43,771 nucleotides of DNA from an uncultured Lutibacter sp. (GTDB lineage Bacteria; Bacteroidota; Bacteroidia; Flavobacteriales; Flavobacteriaceae). How positions within the stretch are numbered: the stretch's first letter is position 1; each line of letters starts with the position of its first letter. The stretch covers positions 1 through 43,771 of the forward strand of contig NZ_CALAEQ010000183.1 in assembly GCF_937891065.1 (NCBI RefSeq), in the 5' to 3' direction. The notes under the pieces were generated by a model, which saw nothing but the letters and a program-made list of their open reading frames with translations, searched no databases and was not told the DNA's origin. A program made the position numbers and the translations under genes. Positions 7,613 through 19,006 of this stretch are shown piece by piece.

Positions 7613-7627
7613 TTATTAATATTTATT

Positions 7628-8179
7628 ATGACTGATTCTGTAAAAAAATGGTATGTAGTTAGGGCTATAGGTGGGCAAGAAAATAAAGTGAAAACTTATA
7701 TTGAAAATGAAATTGCTCGTTTAGGTATGACTGATTATGTTGATAGAGTAATAGTGCCTACAGAAAAAGTTATTCAAATACGTAATGGGAAAAAAATACA
7801 TAAAGAGCGTGTTTATTTTCCAGGGTATATAATGATTGAGGCTAATTTGAGTGGAGAATTACCACATGTTATTAAATCAATAACTGGTGTAATTGGTTTT
7901 TTAGGTGAAGTAAAAGGAGGAGATCCTGTTCCTATGAGAAAATCTGAAATTAACCGTATGCTTGGTAAAGTTGATGAATTATCAGTTCAAAATGATAATG
8001 TAGCTATACCATACGTTATTGGTGAAACAGTAAAAGTTATTGATGGACCATTTAATGGTTTTGATGGTACTATTGAAAATATAAATGAAGAAAAGCGTAA
8101 ACTTGAGGTTATGGTAAAGATTTTCGGAAGAAAAACACCATTAGAATTAAGTTATATGCAAGTAGATAAAATTTCATAA
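7628..8179 (+). CDS. nusG: transcription termination/antitermination factor NusG
   Basis: The 183-residue protein starts with KKWYVVRAIGGQENKVKTYI, the NGN domain that binds the RNA polymerase clamp, and ends in a KOW domain (about 125-180, VIGETVKVIDGPFNGFDG). NusG promotes processive elongation and can link RNA polymerase to the ribosome or Rho. It lies between secE and rplK in the conserved order. A 71-nt gap with a hairpin separates it from rplK. Confidence 0.97.
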   Translation: MTDSVKKWYVVRAIGGQENKVKTYIENEIARLGMTDYVDRVIVPTEKVIQIRNGKKIHKERVYFPGYIMIEANLSGELPHVIKSITGVIGFLGEVKGGDPVPMRKSEINRMLGKVDELSVQNDNVAIPYVIGETVKVIDGPFNGFDGTIENINEEKRKLEVMVKIFGRKTPLELSYMQVDKIS

Positions 8180-8199
8180 TTGTTACAGTAATTTGTGAT

Positions 8200-8230
8200 A
8201 TTACTTATTCGCTTCCAATGAATAGGTAAT
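8200..8230 (+). other. hairpin in the nusG-rplK leader
   Basis: ATTACTTATTC at 8200-8210 pairs with GAATAGGTAAT at 8220-8230 (11 bp with one T-G), loop of 9 nt. It precedes the rplK ATG by 20 nt. In E. coli ribosomal protein L1 represses translation of rplK-rplA by binding a leader structure here. Whether this hairpin mimics the L1 site on 23S rRNA cannot be judged by eye. Confidence 0.5.
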
Positions 8231-8250
8231 TTCTAATTTAAGATTAAAAA

Positions 8251-8694
8251 ATGGCAAAAGAAGTATTTAAGGTTGTAAAATTACAAGTAAAAGGAGGAGC
8301 GGCAAACCCGTCACCACCAGTTGGACCTGCTTTAGGAGCTGCCGGAGTTAATATAATGGAGTTTTGTAAGCAGTTTAATGCTAGAACTCAAGACAAACAA
8401 GGAAAAATTTTACCAGTTGCAATTACTGTGTATAAAGATAAATCTTTTGATTTTGTTGTTAAAACTCCACCAGCAGCTGTTCAAATTTTAGAAGCAGCCA
8501 AAGTAAAAAAAGGTTCACCAGAACCTAATCGTCAAAAAGTAGCTACGGTTACTTGGGATCAATTGAAAACTATTGCTGAAGATAAAATGGTAGATTTAAA
8601 TGCATTTACTGTTGAATCGGCTATGTTAATGATGGCAGGAACAGCACGTTCAATGGGTATTAAAGTAAGTGGAAAAGCTCCAATTAAACAATAA
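8251..8694 (+). CDS. rplK: 50S ribosomal protein uL11
   Basis: The 147-residue protein has the N-terminal domain with the conserved Pro-rich segment ([20 protein letters not shown]) and the C-terminal 23S rRNA-binding domain ending in [11 protein letters not shown]. uL11 forms the base of the GTPase-associated centre. It is followed 14 nt later by rplA. Confidence 0.98.
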   Translation: MAKEVFKVVKLQVKGGAANPSPPVGPALGAAGVNIMEFCKQFNARTQDKQGKILPVAITVYKDKSFDFVVKTPPAAVQILEAAKVKKGSPEPNRQKVATVTWDQLKTIAEDKMVDLNAFTVESAMLMMAGTARSMGIKVSGKAPIKQ

Positions 8695-8708
8695 AACAGT
8701 TATTAAAA

Positions 8709-9398
8709 ATGGCAAAATTAACTAAAAAGCAAAAAGAAGCACACGGTAAGGTTGATAAAACTCAAGCTTATTCTTTAAAAGATGCTTCCGCTTTAGTAAA
8801 AGAAATTACTTCTGTAAATTTTGATGCATCTATTGATTTAGCTGTTAGATTGGGAGTAGATCCTCGTAAAGCAAATCAAATGGTTAGAGGTGTGGTAACA
8901 TTACCTCATGGAACCGGTAAAGATGTTAAAGTATTAGCATTAGTAACACCAGATAAAGAAGCTGAAGCTAAAGAAGCGGGAGCTGATTATGTTGGATTAG
9001 ATGAGTATCTTCAAAAAATTAAAGAAGGTTGGACAGATGTTGACGTTATTATTACTATGCCAAGTGTAATGGGGAAATTAGGTCCTTTAGGTCGTGTTTT
9101 AGGACCAAGAGGTTTAATGCCTAACCCAAAAACGGGTACAGTAACTATGGATGTTGCAAAAGCAGTTGCAGAAGTAAAAGCTGGTAAAATTGACTTTAAA
9201 GTTGATAAAACAGGAATTATACATGCTGCAATAGCTAAAGCATCATTTGATGTTGATAAAATTACTGAAAATGCGGTAGAATTAATTCATACTATTATGA
9301 AGTTAAAGCCTACAGCATCAAAAGGAACGTATGTTAAAAGTATTTACTTATCTAGTACTATGAGTCCTGGAGTGAATGTTGAACCTAAATCAGTTTAA
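8709..9398 (+). CDS. rplA: 50S ribosomal protein uL1
   Basis: The 229-residue protein carries the two-domain L1 fold with the signature [20 protein letters not shown] in the middle. uL1 builds the mobile stalk at the E site and in many bacteria also represses the rplK-rplA mRNA. The start follows the rplK stop by 14 nt. Confidence 0.98.
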   Translation: MAKLTKKQKEAHGKVDKTQAYSLKDASALVKEITSVNFDASIDLAVRLGVDPRKANQMVRGVVTLPHGTGKDVKVLALVTPDKEAEAKEAGADYVGLDEYLQKIKEGWTDVDVIITMPSVMGKLGPLGRVLGPRGLMPNPKTGTVTMDVAKAVAEVKAGKIDFKVDKTGIIHAAIAKASFDVDKITENAVELIHTIMKLKPTASKGTYVKSIYLSSTMSPGVNVEPKSV

Positions 9399-9420
9399 TT
9401 AAAGTTAAAACTTAGTAATT

Positions 9421-9936
9421 ATGACGAGAGAAGAAAAATCACAAGTAATAGAAGCTTTAACAACACAGTTAACTGAAGGTAACATTATATATCTAGCTGA
9501 TATATCAGGATTAAATGCTTTAGAAACATCTAATTTACGTAGAGCTTGTTTTAAAGCAAACATAAAACTAGCTGTTGTTAAAAATACATTGCTTGAAAAA
9601 GCAATGGAAAAATCTGATAAAGATTTTGGAGAATTACCATCTGTATTAAAAGGAAATACATCTTTGATGTTTTCAGATATAGGGAATGCTCCAGCAAAAT
9701 TAATTAAAGAATTTCGTAAGAAATCTAAATTACCTTTATTAAAAGGTGCTTATGTTGAACAAGCGATCTATGTTGGTGATGACCAATTAGATTCATTAGT
9801 AAGCATTAAATCAAAAGAAGAGGTAATTGGAGATATTATTACTTTATTACAATCACCAGCTAAAAATGTTATTTCAGCATTACAGTCTGGAGGTAATAAA
9901 TTATCAGGAATTCTGAAAACTTTATCAGAAAAATAA
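9421..9936 (+). CDS. rplJ: 50S ribosomal protein uL10
   Basis: The 171-residue protein starts with the L10 pattern TREEKSQVIEALTTQL and ends in the helical tail that binds L7/L12 dimers. It joins the L7/L12 stalk to 23S rRNA. Only 22 nt separate it from rplA, so there is no room for the long L10 leader RNA that controls rplJ in E. coli or Bacillus. Confidence 0.97.
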   Translation: MTREEKSQVIEALTTQLTEGNIIYLADISGLNALETSNLRRACFKANIKLAVVKNTLLEKAMEKSDKDFGELPSVLKGNTSLMFSDIGNAPAKLIKEFRKKSKLPLLKGAYVEQAIYVGDDQLDSLVSIKSKEEVIGDIITLLQSPAKNVISALQSGGNKLSGILKTLSEK

Positions 9937-9981
9937 ATAAGTGCACTAATAAACTAAATAATAAAATTTAAACAAAGAGAA

Positions 9982-10356
9982 ATGGCAGATTTAAAAGATT
10001 TCGCAGAACAACTTGTTAACTTAACAGTTAAAGAAGTAAATGAGTTAGCTAATATTTTAAAAGACGAATACGGTATTGAACCAGCAGCAGCAGTAGCAGT
10101 AGCAGGTCCTGCAGCAGGCGGAGACGCAGAAGCAGAGGCAGAGCAAACTGAATTTACAGTTATTTTAAAAGCAGCAGGTCAATCTAAATTAGCAGTTGTA
10201 AAATTAGTTAAAGAATTAACTGGTTTAGGATTGAAAGAGTCTAAAGAAATTGTAGATAGCGCACCAGCACCTATTAAAGAAGGTATAACTAAAGATGAAG
10301 CAGAAGGCTTAAAAGCATCATTAGAAGAAGCAGGAGCAGAGGTTGAACTTAAGTAA
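9982..10356 (+). CDS. rplL: 50S ribosomal protein bL12 (L7/L12)
   Basis: The 124-residue protein has the N-terminal dimerisation helices, an Ala-rich hinge (about residues 34-52) and the C-terminal domain ([20 protein letters not shown]) that recruits translation factors. Several copies form the stalk with uL10. A strong hairpin lies between it and rpoB. Confidence 0.98.
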   Translation: MADLKDFAEQLVNLTVKEVNELANILKDEYGIEPAAAVAVAGPAAGGDAEAEAEQTEFTVILKAAGQSKLAVVKLVKELTGLGLKESKEIVDSAPAPIKEGITKDEAEGLKASLEEAGAEVELK

Positions 10357-10380
10357 GTTTTAGCATCTAAAACAATTTAA

Positions 10381-10416
10381 GGTTTAGGTCTTAGGGGTAA
10401 TCCTTAGACCTAAACC
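10381..10416 (+). terminator. attenuator-like hairpin between rplL and rpoB
   Basis: GGTTTAGGTCT at 10381-10391 pairs perfectly with AGACCTAAACC at 10406-10416. A further short inner stem (AGG/CCT) shortens the loop. Only a weak T stretch (ATTTTG) follows. In other bacteria this junction contains a partial terminator or an RNase III site that sets the ratio of L7/L12 to RNA polymerase; that role here is inference. Confidence 0.7.
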
Positions 10417-10476
10417 ATTTTGCGTATATATTCGTTCTTATATTTTAATAGTTTTTTTAACTTAAAGTTTTGTCCA

Positions 10477-13400
10477 TTGGCCACTAAACAATTTACCGAA
10501 AGAATAAACTTTGCATCAGCTAAATTGGTAACTGAATATCCAGATTTTTTAGATATTCAAGTTAAATCATTTCAAGATTTTTTTCAATTACAAACCAAAG
10601 CTGACGAACGAAGTACCGAAGGATTATATAAAACCTTCCTTGACAACTTCCCAATTACAGATACTCGTAACAATTTTGTGTTAGAGTTTATAGATTACTT
10701 TGTAGATCCACCTAGATATTCAATTCAAGAATGTATAGAACGTGGATTAACATATTGTGTGCCTTTAAAAGCACGTTTAAAATTATACTGTACAGATCCT
10801 GAACACGAAGATTTTGAAACCATAGTACAAGATGTTTATCTTGGTACAATTCCTTACATGACTCATAGTGGTACTTTTTGTATTAATGGAGCAGAAAGAG
10901 TTGTAGTTTCTCAATTACATCGTTCTCCAGGGGTATTTTTTGGGCAATCATTCCATGCAAATGGAACCAAATTATATTCAGCAAGAGTAATTCCTTTTAA
11001 AGGTTCTTGGATAGAGTTCGCAACAGATATCAATCAAGTAATGTATGCTTATATTGATAGAAAGAAAAAATTACCTGTAACCACGCTATTTAGAGCAATT
11101 GGTTATGAAAGAGATAAAGATATACTTGAAATATTTGACCTTGCAGAAGAAGTAAAAGTTTCAAAAAGTGGTCTTAAAAAGTATATAGGAAGAAAATTAG
11201 CCGCACGTGTATTAAAAACATGGTTTGAAGATTTTGTAGATGAAGATACCGGCGAAGTTGTTTCTATCGAAAGAAATGAAATTGTTTTAGATAGAGATAC
11301 AATTCTAGAAAAAGAACAAATTGAAGAAATAATTGAATCAGGAACAAAAACCATTTTACTTCATAAAGAAGATAATGAAATGGCTGATTATGCAATTATT
11401 CATAATACGCTACAAAAAGATCCAACAAACTCTGAAAAAGAAGCTGTTGAGCATATTTATAGACAATTACGTAATGCTGAACCGCCAGATTTTGAAACGG
11501 CAAAAGGTATTATAGATAAATTATTCTTTTCAGAACAACGTTATAACTTAGGTGAAGTTGGACGTTATAGAATGAATAAAAAGTTAAACTTAAACGAAAG
11601 TATTGATCAAAAAGTTTTAACTAAAGTTGATATTATTACTATTATCAAAAACTTGATAAAATTAGTAAATTCTAAAGCTGAAGTTGATGATATTGACCAC
11701 TTATCTAACCGTCGTGTACGTACAGTTGGTGAGCAATTAGCAAGTCAGTTTGGAGTTGGTTTATCTCGTATGGCTCGTACTATTCGTGAACGTATGAATG
11801 TGCGTGATAATGAGGTGTTTACACCAATCGATTTAATTAACGCGAAAACATTGTCTTCAGTTATTAACTCGTTTTTTGGTACTAACCAATTATCTCAATT
11901 TATGGATCAAACAAATCCATTGGCTGAGTTAACTCACAAACGTAGATTGTCAGCATTAGGACCTGGAGGTTTATCTAGGGAAAGAGCTGGTTTTGAGGTT
12001 CGAGATGTTCACTATACTCATTATGGACGTTTATGTCCAATTGAAACTCCTGAGGGACCAAATATTGGTTTAATTTCATCTTTAGCGGTTTTTGCAAAAG
12101 TGAATAATTTAGGGTTTATAGAAACTCCTTATAGAGAAGTTTTAGATGGTAATGTAAATATTACAGATGAGCCTAGATATTTAAGTGCTGAAGAAGAAGA
12201 AGGAATGAAATTTGCACAATCAAATCTTCCTTTAGATGATTCAGGTAGATTTGTATCTGATAAAGTAATTGTGCGTGAAGAAGCAGATTATCCAGTAGTT
12301 GAAGTTGAAAAAGTAAACTTTATGGATGTTGCTCCTAATCAAATTGCTTCAATTTCAGCCTCATTAATTCCGTTTTTGGAACATGATGATGCCAACCGTG
12401 CTTTGATGGGATCGAATATGATGCGTCAGGCTGTGCCTTTAATGAAACCGGAATCACCAATTGTTGGTACAGGTTTAGAGCGTAGAGTAGCAAAAGATTC
12501 ACGTATTTTAATGAATGCTGAAGGTGCTGGTGTAGTTGAATATGTAGATGCAGATACGATTGAAATTAAGTATGATAAAACCGAAGAAGACCGTATGGTT
12601 AGCTTCGAAAGTGATAGTAAAACATATAACTTAATTAAGTTTAGAAAAACCAATCAAGGAACTTCAATTAACCTTAAACCTATTGTTAAAAAAGGGGATA
12701 GAGTTGAAGAAGGACAAGTACTTTGTGAAGGTTATGCAACTCAAAAAGGTGAATTAGCTTTAGGTAGAAATATGAAAGTAGCCTTTATGCCTTGGAAAGG
12801 GTATAACTTTGAGGATGCAATTGTAATTTCAGAAAGAGTTGTAAAAGAAGACATCTTTACGTCTATTCATATTGATGAATATTCAATGGATGTTAGAGAT
12901 ACTAAATTAGGTGCTGAAGAATTAACAAACGATATTCCAAATGTTTCTGAAGAAGCTACTAAAGATTTAGATGAAAATGGAATGATTCGTATTGGTGCTG
13001 AAGTAAAACCTGGTGATATCTTAATTGGTAAAATTACACCAAAAGGAGAATCAGATCCAACACCTGAAGAAAAATTACTAAGAGCTATCTTTGGAGATAA
13101 AGCAGGTGATGTAAAAGATGCGTCATTAAAAGCTTCACCATCACTTAGAGGTGTAGTTATTGGTAAAAAGTTATTTGAACGTGCAGTAAAAGACAAAACT
13201 AAAAGAGCACAAGACAAAGTTAGTATTGCTAATTTAGAAAGTAAGTATACTGCAATGTTTGAAGATTTACGTTCTGTTTTAACTGAAAAATTGTTTACAC
13301 TAATTAGTGGAAAGACTTCGCAAGGAGTACTGAATGATTTAGGAGAGGAAATACTTCAAAAAGGTAAAAAGTTTACATTAAAAATGTTAAACTCAGTACC

Positions 13401-14292
13401 AGACTTCGCTTATTTAACAAAAGGAGTTTGGACAACTGATTCTCATACAAATAAATTAGTAGTTGAATTAATTCACAATTACAAAATTAAAGTAAATGAT
13501 TTACAAGGAAGTTTACGTCGTGAGAAATTTACGGTATCAGTAGGTGATGAATTACCAGCTGGAATTTTAAAATTAGCGAAGGTTTATATTGCTAAAAAAC
13601 GTAAATTAAAAGTAGGTGATAAAATGGCAGGACGTCACGGTAACAAAGGTATTGTTGCACGTATTGTTCGTCAAGAAGATATGCCTTTCTTAGAAGATGG
13701 AACACCGGTTGATATTGTTTTAAATCCACTTGGTGTACCTTCACGTATGAATATTGGACAAATTTATGAAACAGTTCTTGGGTGGGCTGGTCAAAAATTA
13801 GATAAAAAGTATGCAACACCAATTTTTGATGGAGCAACCATTGATCAGATTAATGAAATAACTGAGGAAGCAGGTGTACCACAATATGGACATACTTACT
13901 TATATGATGGTGGAACAGGAATGCGATTTGACCAAAAAGCAACAGTTGGAGTTATTTATATGATTAAATTAGGTCATATGATTGATGATAAAATGCACGC
14001 AAGGTCTATTGGTCCGTACTCATTAATTACGCAACAACCACTTGGAGGTAAAGCGCAATTTGGAGGTCAACGTTTTGGAGAGATGGAAGTTTGGGCACTT
14101 GAAGCATACGGTGCATCAAGTACTTTAAGAGAAATCTTAACAGTAAAATCGGATGATGTTTTAGGTAGAGCTAAAACTTATGAGGCTATTGTAAAAGGAG
14201 ATCCAATGCCAGAACCAGGATTACCAGAATCATTTAACGTATTAATGCACGAGCTTAAAGGTCTTGGATTAGACGTTAGATTAGAGGAATAA
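10477..14292 (+). CDS. rpoB: DNA-directed RNA polymerase subunit beta
   Basis: The reading frame from 10477 encodes 1271 residues, the usual size in this phylum. Recognisable parts include [21 protein letters not shown], the rifampicin-region segment [17 protein letters not shown] with [28 protein letters not shown], and the C-terminal [24 protein letters not shown]. The frame is open further up to a TTG at 10420, but that start would add 19 residues unlike RpoB. Family similarity begins at [13 protein letters not shown], directly after a TTG at 10477. No ATG exists in frame before residues in the PYMTHSG segment, so the start codon seems to be TTG. The gene lies between two hairpins and is followed by rpoC. 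Confidence 0.95.
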   Translation: MATKQFTERINFASAKLVTEYPDFLDIQVKSFQDFFQLQTKADERSTEGLYKTFLDNFPITDTRNNFVLEFIDYFVDPPRYSIQECIERGLTYCVPLKARLKLYCTDPEHEDFETIVQDVYLGTIPYMTHSGTFCINGAERVVVSQLHRSPGVFFGQSFHANGTKLYSARVIPFKGSWIEFATDINQVMYAYIDRKKKLPVTTLFRAIGYERDKDILEIFDLAEEVKVSKSGLKKYIGRKLAARVLKTWFEDFVDEDTGEVVSIERNEIVLDRDTILEKEQIEEIIESGTKTILLHKEDNEMADYAIIHNTLQKDPTNSEKEAVEHIYRQLRNAEPPDFETAKGIIDKLFFSEQRYNLGEVGRYRMNKKLNLNESIDQKVLTKVDIITIIKNLIKLVNSKAEVDDIDHLSNRRVRTVGEQLASQFGVGLSRMARTIRERMNVRDNEVFTPIDLINAKTLSSVINSFFGTNQLSQFMDQTNPLAELTHKRRLSALGPGGLSRERAGFEVRDVHYTHYGRLCPIETPEGPNIGLISSLAVFAKVNNLGFIETPYREVLDGNVNITDEPRYLSAEEEEGMKFAQSNLPLDDSGRFVSDKVIVREEADYPVVEVEKVNFMDVAPNQIASISASLIPFLEHDDANRALMGSNMMRQAVPLMKPESPIVGTGLERRVAKDSRILMNAEGAGVVEYVDADTIEIKYDKTEEDRMVSFESDSKTYNLIKFRKTNQGTSINLKPIVKKGDRVEEGQVLCEGYATQKGELALGRNMKVAFMPWKGYNFEDAIVISERVVKEDIFTSIHIDEYSMDVRDTKLGAEELTNDIPNVSEEATKDLDENGMIRIGAEVKPGDILIGKITPKGESDPTPEEKLLRAIFGDKAGDVKDASLKASPSLRGVVIGKKLFERAVKDKTKRAQDKVSIANLESKYTAMFEDLRSVLTEKLFTLISGKTSQGVLNDLGEEILQKGKKFTLKMLNSVPDFAYLTKGVWTTDSHTNKLVVELIHNYKIKVNDLQGSLRREKFTVSVGDELPAGILKLAKVYIAKKRKLKVGDKMAGRHGNKGIVARIVRQEDMPFLEDGTPVDIVLNPLGVPSRMNIGQIYETVLGWAGQKLDKKYATPIFDGATIDQINEITEEAGVPQYGHTYLYDGGTGMRFDQKATVGVIYMIKLGHMIDDKMHARSIGPYSLITQQPLGGKAQFGGQRFGEMEVWALEAYGASSTLREILTVKSDDVLGRAKTYEAIVKGDPMPEPGLPESFNVLMHELKGLGLDVRLEE

Positions 14293-14302
14293 CAACAAAG
14301 AG

Positions 14303-14331
14303 ATAGCTAAGAGGTTTGTCCTCTTAGCTAT
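14303..14331 (+). terminator. perfect hairpin between rpoB and rpoC
   Basis: ATAGCTAAGAGG at 14303-14314 pairs perfectly with 14320-14331 around a TTTGT loop. A T-rich tract (TTATATATTTTTT) follows but is interrupted. It looks like an intrinsic terminator placed between two genes whose products are needed 1:1, so partial termination, RNA processing or 3'-end protection are possible uses. Confidence 0.7.
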
Positions 14332-14375
14332 TTATATATTTTTTCATTTTTAAAATTCGAATCCATCATTATATC

Positions 14376-17300
14376 ATGGCAAGAAAAATCGAGAAATACA
14401 CTGTAAAAAAGTTTAATAAAATTTCTATTGGGTTATCATCTCCAGAAGCAATTCTAGAGAAATCAAAAGGAGAAGTATTAAAACCAGAAACCATTAATTA
14501 CCGTACACATAAACCTGAAAGAGATGGGTTATTTTGTGAACGAATTTTTGGCCCAATAAAAGATTATGAATGTGCTTGTGGTAAATACAAGAGAATTCGC
14601 TATAAAGGAATAGTTTGTGACCGTTGTGGTGTTGAAGTAACTGAGAAAAAAGTTAGAAGAGATAGAGTAGGACACATTAATTTAGTAGTTCCTATTGCTC
14701 ATATTTGGTATTTTAAATCATTACCTAACAAAATGGGATACCTTTTAGGTTTGCCATCTAAAAAGTTAGATATGATTATTTACTATGAGCGATATGTAGT
14801 AATTCAACCTGCTGGAGCAAAAAATGCTGAAGGAGAACCATTACGAAAAATGGATTTCTTAACGGAAGAAGAATATTTAGATATTCTAGAAAGTTTCCCA
14901 GTTGAAAATCAATATTTAGACGACAATGACCCAGATAAGTTTATTGCTAAAATGGGAGCAGCTTGTTTAATAGATTTATTTAATCGTATTGATTTAGATG
15001 AACTTTCATATGAATTACGTCATAAAGCTAATACTGAAACTTCTAAGCAACGTAAAACTGAAGCATTAAAAAGATTAAACGTTGTTGAATCTTTTAGAGA
15101 TGCTAATAAAAACAGAGAAAATCGTCCAGAATGGATGATTATGAAAGTGATTCCAGTAATTCCACCAGAATTACGTCCATTAGTACCTTTAGATGGTGGT
15201 AGATTTGCAACGTCAGATTTAAATGATTTATACCGTAGAGTAATTATACGTAACAATCGTTTAAAAAGATTAGTTGAAATTAAAGCTCCTGAAGTTATTT
15301 TACGTAATGAAAAACGTATGTTACAAGAATCAGTAGATTCATTATTTGATAACACACGTAAATCTTCAGCAGTAAAGACTGAATCTAATCGTCCACTAAA
15401 ATCATTATCAGATTCCTTAAAAGGTAAGCAAGGACGTTTCCGTCAAAACTTATTAGGTAAGCGTGTTGATTATTCTGCACGTTCTGTAATTGTTGTTGGA
15501 CCAGAATTAAAATTATTTGAATGCGGTATTCCAAAGGATATGGCAGCAGAACTTTACAAACCTTTTGTAATTAGAAAACTAATTGAAAGAGGTATTGTAA
15601 AAACAGTAAAATCTGCAAAGAAAATTATAGATAAAAGAGAACCAGTGGTATGGGATATATTAGAGAATGTTTTAAAAGGACATCCTGTAATGTTAAACCG
15701 TGCTCCTACGTTACACCGTTTAGGTATTCAAGCTTTTCAACCAAAATTAATTGAAGGAAAAGCAATACAATTGCATCCATTAGCTTGTACGGCATTTAAT
15801 GCCGATTTTGATGGAGATCAAATGGCAGTACATTTACCATTAGGTCCTGAAGCTATTTTAGAGTGCCAATTATTATTATTAGGTTCTCACAATATATTAA
15901 ATCCTGCTAATGGTGCTCCAGTTACTGTACCTTCTCAGGATATGGTTTTAGGGTTGTATTATATGACTAAAGAAAGAAAATCTACTCCAGAATATCCAAT
16001 TAAAGGCGAGGGATTAACTTTTTATTCTCCTGAAGAAGTTACCATTGCATATAACGAAAAGCAAGTTGATTTAAATGCTGTAATTAAAGTTAGAACAAAA
16101 GATTTTAACGAAAAAAGAGAGCTTGTAAATCAAATAATTGAAACTACTGTTGGTAGAGTTTTATTTAATGAAGTTGTACCAGAAGAAGCAGGTTATATCA
16201 ATGAAGTTTTAACAAAAAAATCTTTAAGAGATATTATTGGTGAAATATTAAAGGTAACCGATGTTCCTACAACAGGAAAATTCTTGGATGCAATGAAAGA
16301 CATGGGATATATGTTTGCATTCCGTGGTGGTCTATCATTTAGTTTAGGGGATATTATTATTCCACCAGAAAAACATACAATGATTGCTGAAGCTAACGCG
16401 CAAGTTGACAATATTATGGTAAACTATAATATGGGTATGTTAACAAACAAAGAGCGTTACAATCAGGTGATTGATATTTGGGGTTCTACAAACAACCGTT
16501 TGACAGAACTTTCAATGAAACGTTTACGAGAAGACCAACAAGGGTTTAACTCGGTATTTATGATGCTTGATTCTGGTGCAAGGGGTTCTAAAGAACAAAT
16601 TCGTCAGTTAACTGGTATGCGTGGATTAATGGCGAAGCCTAAAAAATCTACTGCTGGTGGTGGTGAAATTATTGAGAATCCAATTCTTTCTAACTTTAAG
16701 GAAGGATTATCAATTCTTGAGTATTTTATCTCAACTCACGGTGCTCGTAAAGGTTTGGCCGATACAGCATTAAAAACAGCCGATGCAGGTTATTTAACTC
16801 GTCGTTTAGTTGATGTTTCTCAAGATGTTATTGTAAATGAAGTTGATTGTGGAACTTTAAGAGGGTTGTTTGTTGAACCACTTAAAAAGAATGATGAAAT
16901 AGTTGAGAGCTTAAGTGAAAGAATTGATGGACGTGTATCATTACACGATGTTATAGATCCACTTACAGAAGAATTATTGGTATCAGCAGGTGAAGAAATT
17001 TCTACTGAAATAGCAAAAAGAATTGAAAATTCTCCTCTAATTGGAGTTGAAGTACGTTCTGCATTAACTTGTGAGGCTAAGAAAGGTATTTGTGCAAAAT
17101 GTTATGGACATAGTTTATCAACCAGAAAAATGGTTCAAAAAGGTGAAGCAGTTGGAGTTATTGCAGCTCAATCAATTGGAGAACCAGGAACTCAGTTAAC
17201 ATTAAGAACATTCCACGTTGGAGGGGTTGCAGGTAATATTTCAGAAAAAAATCATTTAGATACAAAATTTACTGGTAAAGCAGTTATTGAAGATCTAAGT

Positions 17301-18650
17301 ACTGTTAAAAGTAAGGATGCTGATGGGAATGACGCTGATATTGTAATTTCAAGAACATCTGAACTTAAAGTGATTGATGAAAAAACAGGATTAACTTTAA
17401 GCACGAATAATATTCCTTATGGTTCTACCATTTTTGTTAAGAATGGTCAAAAACTTAAAAAAGGAGATATTGTATGTAAATGGGATCCATTTAACGGTGT
17501 AATTATTTCTGAATTTGCAGGAACAATTAAGTTCGAAAATATTGAAGTAGGTATCAACTATCTTGTTGAAATTGATGAACAAACAGGTTTCCAAGAAAAA
17601 GTAATTATTGAATCTAAAAACAAAAAAACGATTCCAACATTATTAGTGATGGATGACAATGACAATGTTATTAGATCTTATAACTTACCAGTGGGGGCAC
17701 ATTTGATTGTGGAAGATGGAGAAAAAATACCTTCAGGTAAAATTATTGTAAAAATTCCTCGTAAATCAGGTAGATCTGGAGATATTACAGGAGGTTTACC
17801 ACGTGTAACAGAATTGTTTGAAGCACGTAATCCTTCTAATCCAGCAGTTGTATCTGAAATTGATGGAGTTGTTTCTTTCGGAAAAATTAAACGTGGTAAC
17901 CGTGAAATAATTGTTGAATCTAAATTAGGAGAAGTTACAAAGTATTTAATTAAACTTTCTAATCAAATTTTAGTTCAAGAAAACGATTTTATTAAAGCGG
18001 GTATGCCACTTTCAGAAGGAGCCGTTACACCAAATGATATTTTAAATATTGAAGGACCTGGAAAAGTTCAGGAATATTTAGTAAATGAAATTCAAGAGGT
18101 ATATCGTTTACAAGGGGTGAAAATTAATGATAAACATTTTGAGGTTGTTGTACGTCAAATGATGCGTAAAGTAAAAATTATTGATTCAGGGGATACTTTA
18201 TTCCTTGAAAATCAATTGATACATAAAAACGAATTTATTGAAGATAATGACAAAATTTATGGAATGAAAGTAGTTGAAATTGCTGGTGATTCTAAAAATT
18301 TAAAAGAAGGTCAAATTATTACACCTCGTGAATTACGTGATGAAAATTCTGTTTTACGAAGAGAAGATAAAAATTTAGTTGAAGCTAGAGATGCAAAACC
18401 AGCAACAGCTGAGCAAATTTTGCAAGGTATTACAAGAGCTTCATTACAAACGAAGTCATTTATTTCTGCCGCATCATTCCAAGAGACGACTAAAGTATTA
18501 AACGAAGCTGCTGTTAGTGGTAAAGTTGATTATTTAGAAGGATTGAAAGAAAATGTAATTGTTGGTAAACGAATTCCAGCAGGTACAGGTATGAGAGATT
18601 ACGATAATATTATTGTAGGTTCTAAAGAAGAAATGGACTCAAAATTATAA
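14376..18650 (+). CDS. rpoC: DNA-directed RNA polymerase subunit beta'
   Basis: The 1424-residue subunit carries the catalytic centre. The active-site motif NADFDGDQM holds the three Mg-binding Asp (477, 479, 481). The N-terminal zinc ribbon ([20 protein letters not shown]) and the second zinc site ([15 protein letters not shown]) are intact. The bridge-helix/trigger-loop region ([22 protein letters not shown]) is present, as is an SBHM-containing insert of about 980-1150 as expected. Start [20 protein letters not shown] is typical. The 83-nt gap from rpoB holds a hairpin, and the DUF3467 gene begins 2 nt after the stop codon. Confidence 0.98.
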   Translation: MARKIEKYTVKKFNKISIGLSSPEAILEKSKGEVLKPETINYRTHKPERDGLFCERIFGPIKDYECACGKYKRIRYKGIVCDRCGVEVTEKKVRRDRVGHINLVVPIAHIWYFKSLPNKMGYLLGLPSKKLDMIIYYERYVVIQPAGAKNAEGEPLRKMDFLTEEEYLDILESFPVENQYLDDNDPDKFIAKMGAACLIDLFNRIDLDELSYELRHKANTETSKQRKTEALKRLNVVESFRDANKNRENRPEWMIMKVIPVIPPELRPLVPLDGGRFATSDLNDLYRRVIIRNNRLKRLVEIKAPEVILRNEKRMLQESVDSLFDNTRKSSAVKTESNRPLKSLSDSLKGKQGRFRQNLLGKRVDYSARSVIVVGPELKLFECGIPKDMAAELYKPFVIRKLIERGIVKTVKSAKKIIDKREPVVWDILENVLKGHPVMLNRAPTLHRLGIQAFQPKLIEGKAIQLHPLACTAFNADFDGDQMAVHLPLGPEAILECQLLLLGSHNILNPANGAPVTVPSQDMVLGLYYMTKERKSTPEYPIKGEGLTFYSPEEVTIAYNEKQVDLNAVIKVRTKDFNEKRELVNQIIETTVGRVLFNEVVPEEAGYINEVLTKKSLRDIIGEILKVTDVPTTGKFLDAMKDMGYMFAFRGGLSFSLGDIIIPPEKHTMIAEANAQVDNIMVNYNMGMLTNKERYNQVIDIWGSTNNRLTELSMKRLREDQQGFNSVFMMLDSGARGSKEQIRQLTGMRGLMAKPKKSTAGGGEIIENPILSNFKEGLSILEYFISTHGARKGLADTALKTADAGYLTRRLVDVSQDVIVNEVDCGTLRGLFVEPLKKNDEIVESLSERIDGRVSLHDVIDPLTEELLVSAGEEISTEIAKRIENSPLIGVEVRSALTCEAKKGICAKCYGHSLSTRKMVQKGEAVGVIAAQSIGEPGTQLTLRTFHVGGVAGNISEKNHLDTKFTGKAVIEDLSTVKSKDADGNDADIVISRTSELKVIDEKTGLTLSTNNIPYGSTIFVKNGQKLKKGDIVCKWDPFNGVIISEFAGTIKFENIEVGINYLVEIDEQTGFQEKVIIESKNKKTIPTLLVMDDNDNVIRSYNLPVGAHLIVEDGEKIPSGKIIVKIPRKSGRSGDITGGLPRVTELFEARNPSNPAVVSEIDGVVSFGKIKRGNREIIVESKLGEVTKYLIKLSNQILVQENDFIKAGMPLSEGAVTPNDILNIEGPGKVQEYLVNEIQEVYRLQGVKINDKHFEVVVRQMMRKVKIIDSGDTLFLENQLIHKNEFIEDNDKIYGMKVVEIAGDSKNLKEGQIITPRELRDENSVLRREDKNLVEARDAKPATAEQILQGITRASLQTKSFISAASFQETTKVLNEAAVSGKVDYLEGLKENVIVGKRIPAGTGMRDYDNIIVGSKEEMDSKL

Positions 18651-18652
18651 TT

Positions 18653-18967
18653 ATGAGCGATCAAAAATCTAAAAAAGAAGGGCAAATTAATATTGAATTA
18701 GATGATAAAATGGCTGAGGGTACATATGCAAACCTCGCTATTATTAATCATTCAGTTTCAGAATTTATTGTTGATTTTATAAGTGTTATGCCTGGGCAAC
18801 CAAAGGCAAAAGTAAAATCTAGAATAATTCTAACCCCTCAACATGCGAAGCGATTGGTGAAGGCCTTAGCTGAAAATGTTAAAAGATTTGAGAAAAATCA
18901 TGGTGAGATTAAAGATTATGAACAGCCACCAATTCCAATGAATTTTGGACCTACAGGTGAAGCATAA
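18653..18967 (+). CDS. DUF3467 domain protein, last gene of the rpoBC operon
   Basis: The 104-residue protein contains the DUF3467 core: EGTYANLAIINHSVSEFIVD followed by PGQPKAKVKSRIILTPQHAK and a terminal helix. It is soluble, with no signal peptide, and has no assigned biochemical function. The start is 2 nt after the rpoC stop, so translation is probably coupled. I recall the same gene next to rpoC in other Bacteroidota, which suggests a link to RNA polymerase or to balanced expression with it; this is inference. A strong terminator follows after 7 nt. Confidence 0.9.
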   Translation: MSDQKSKKEGQINIELDDKMAEGTYANLAIINHSVSEFIVDFISVMPGQPKAKVKSRIILTPQHAKRLVKALAENVKRFEKNHGEIKDYEQPPIPMNFGPTGEA

Positions 18968-18974
18968 TTAAAAT

Positions 18975-19006
18975 AAAAAAACCCGAACAATTGTTCGGGT
19001 TTTTTT
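18975..19006. terminator. bidirectional terminator of the rpoBC operon and the MocR gene
   Basis: A perfect 32-nt palindrome: seven A, CCCGAACAA, then TTGTTCGGG and seven T. Because it has an A run on one side and a T run on the other it can stop transcription from both strands. It overlaps the stop codon region of the - strand gene at 19005. Confidence 0.93.

Noticed and set aside
10420-10476. Upstream extension of rpoB to a TTG at 10420
   Set aside because: The added 19 residues do not resemble RpoB and begin only 4 nt after a strong hairpin.
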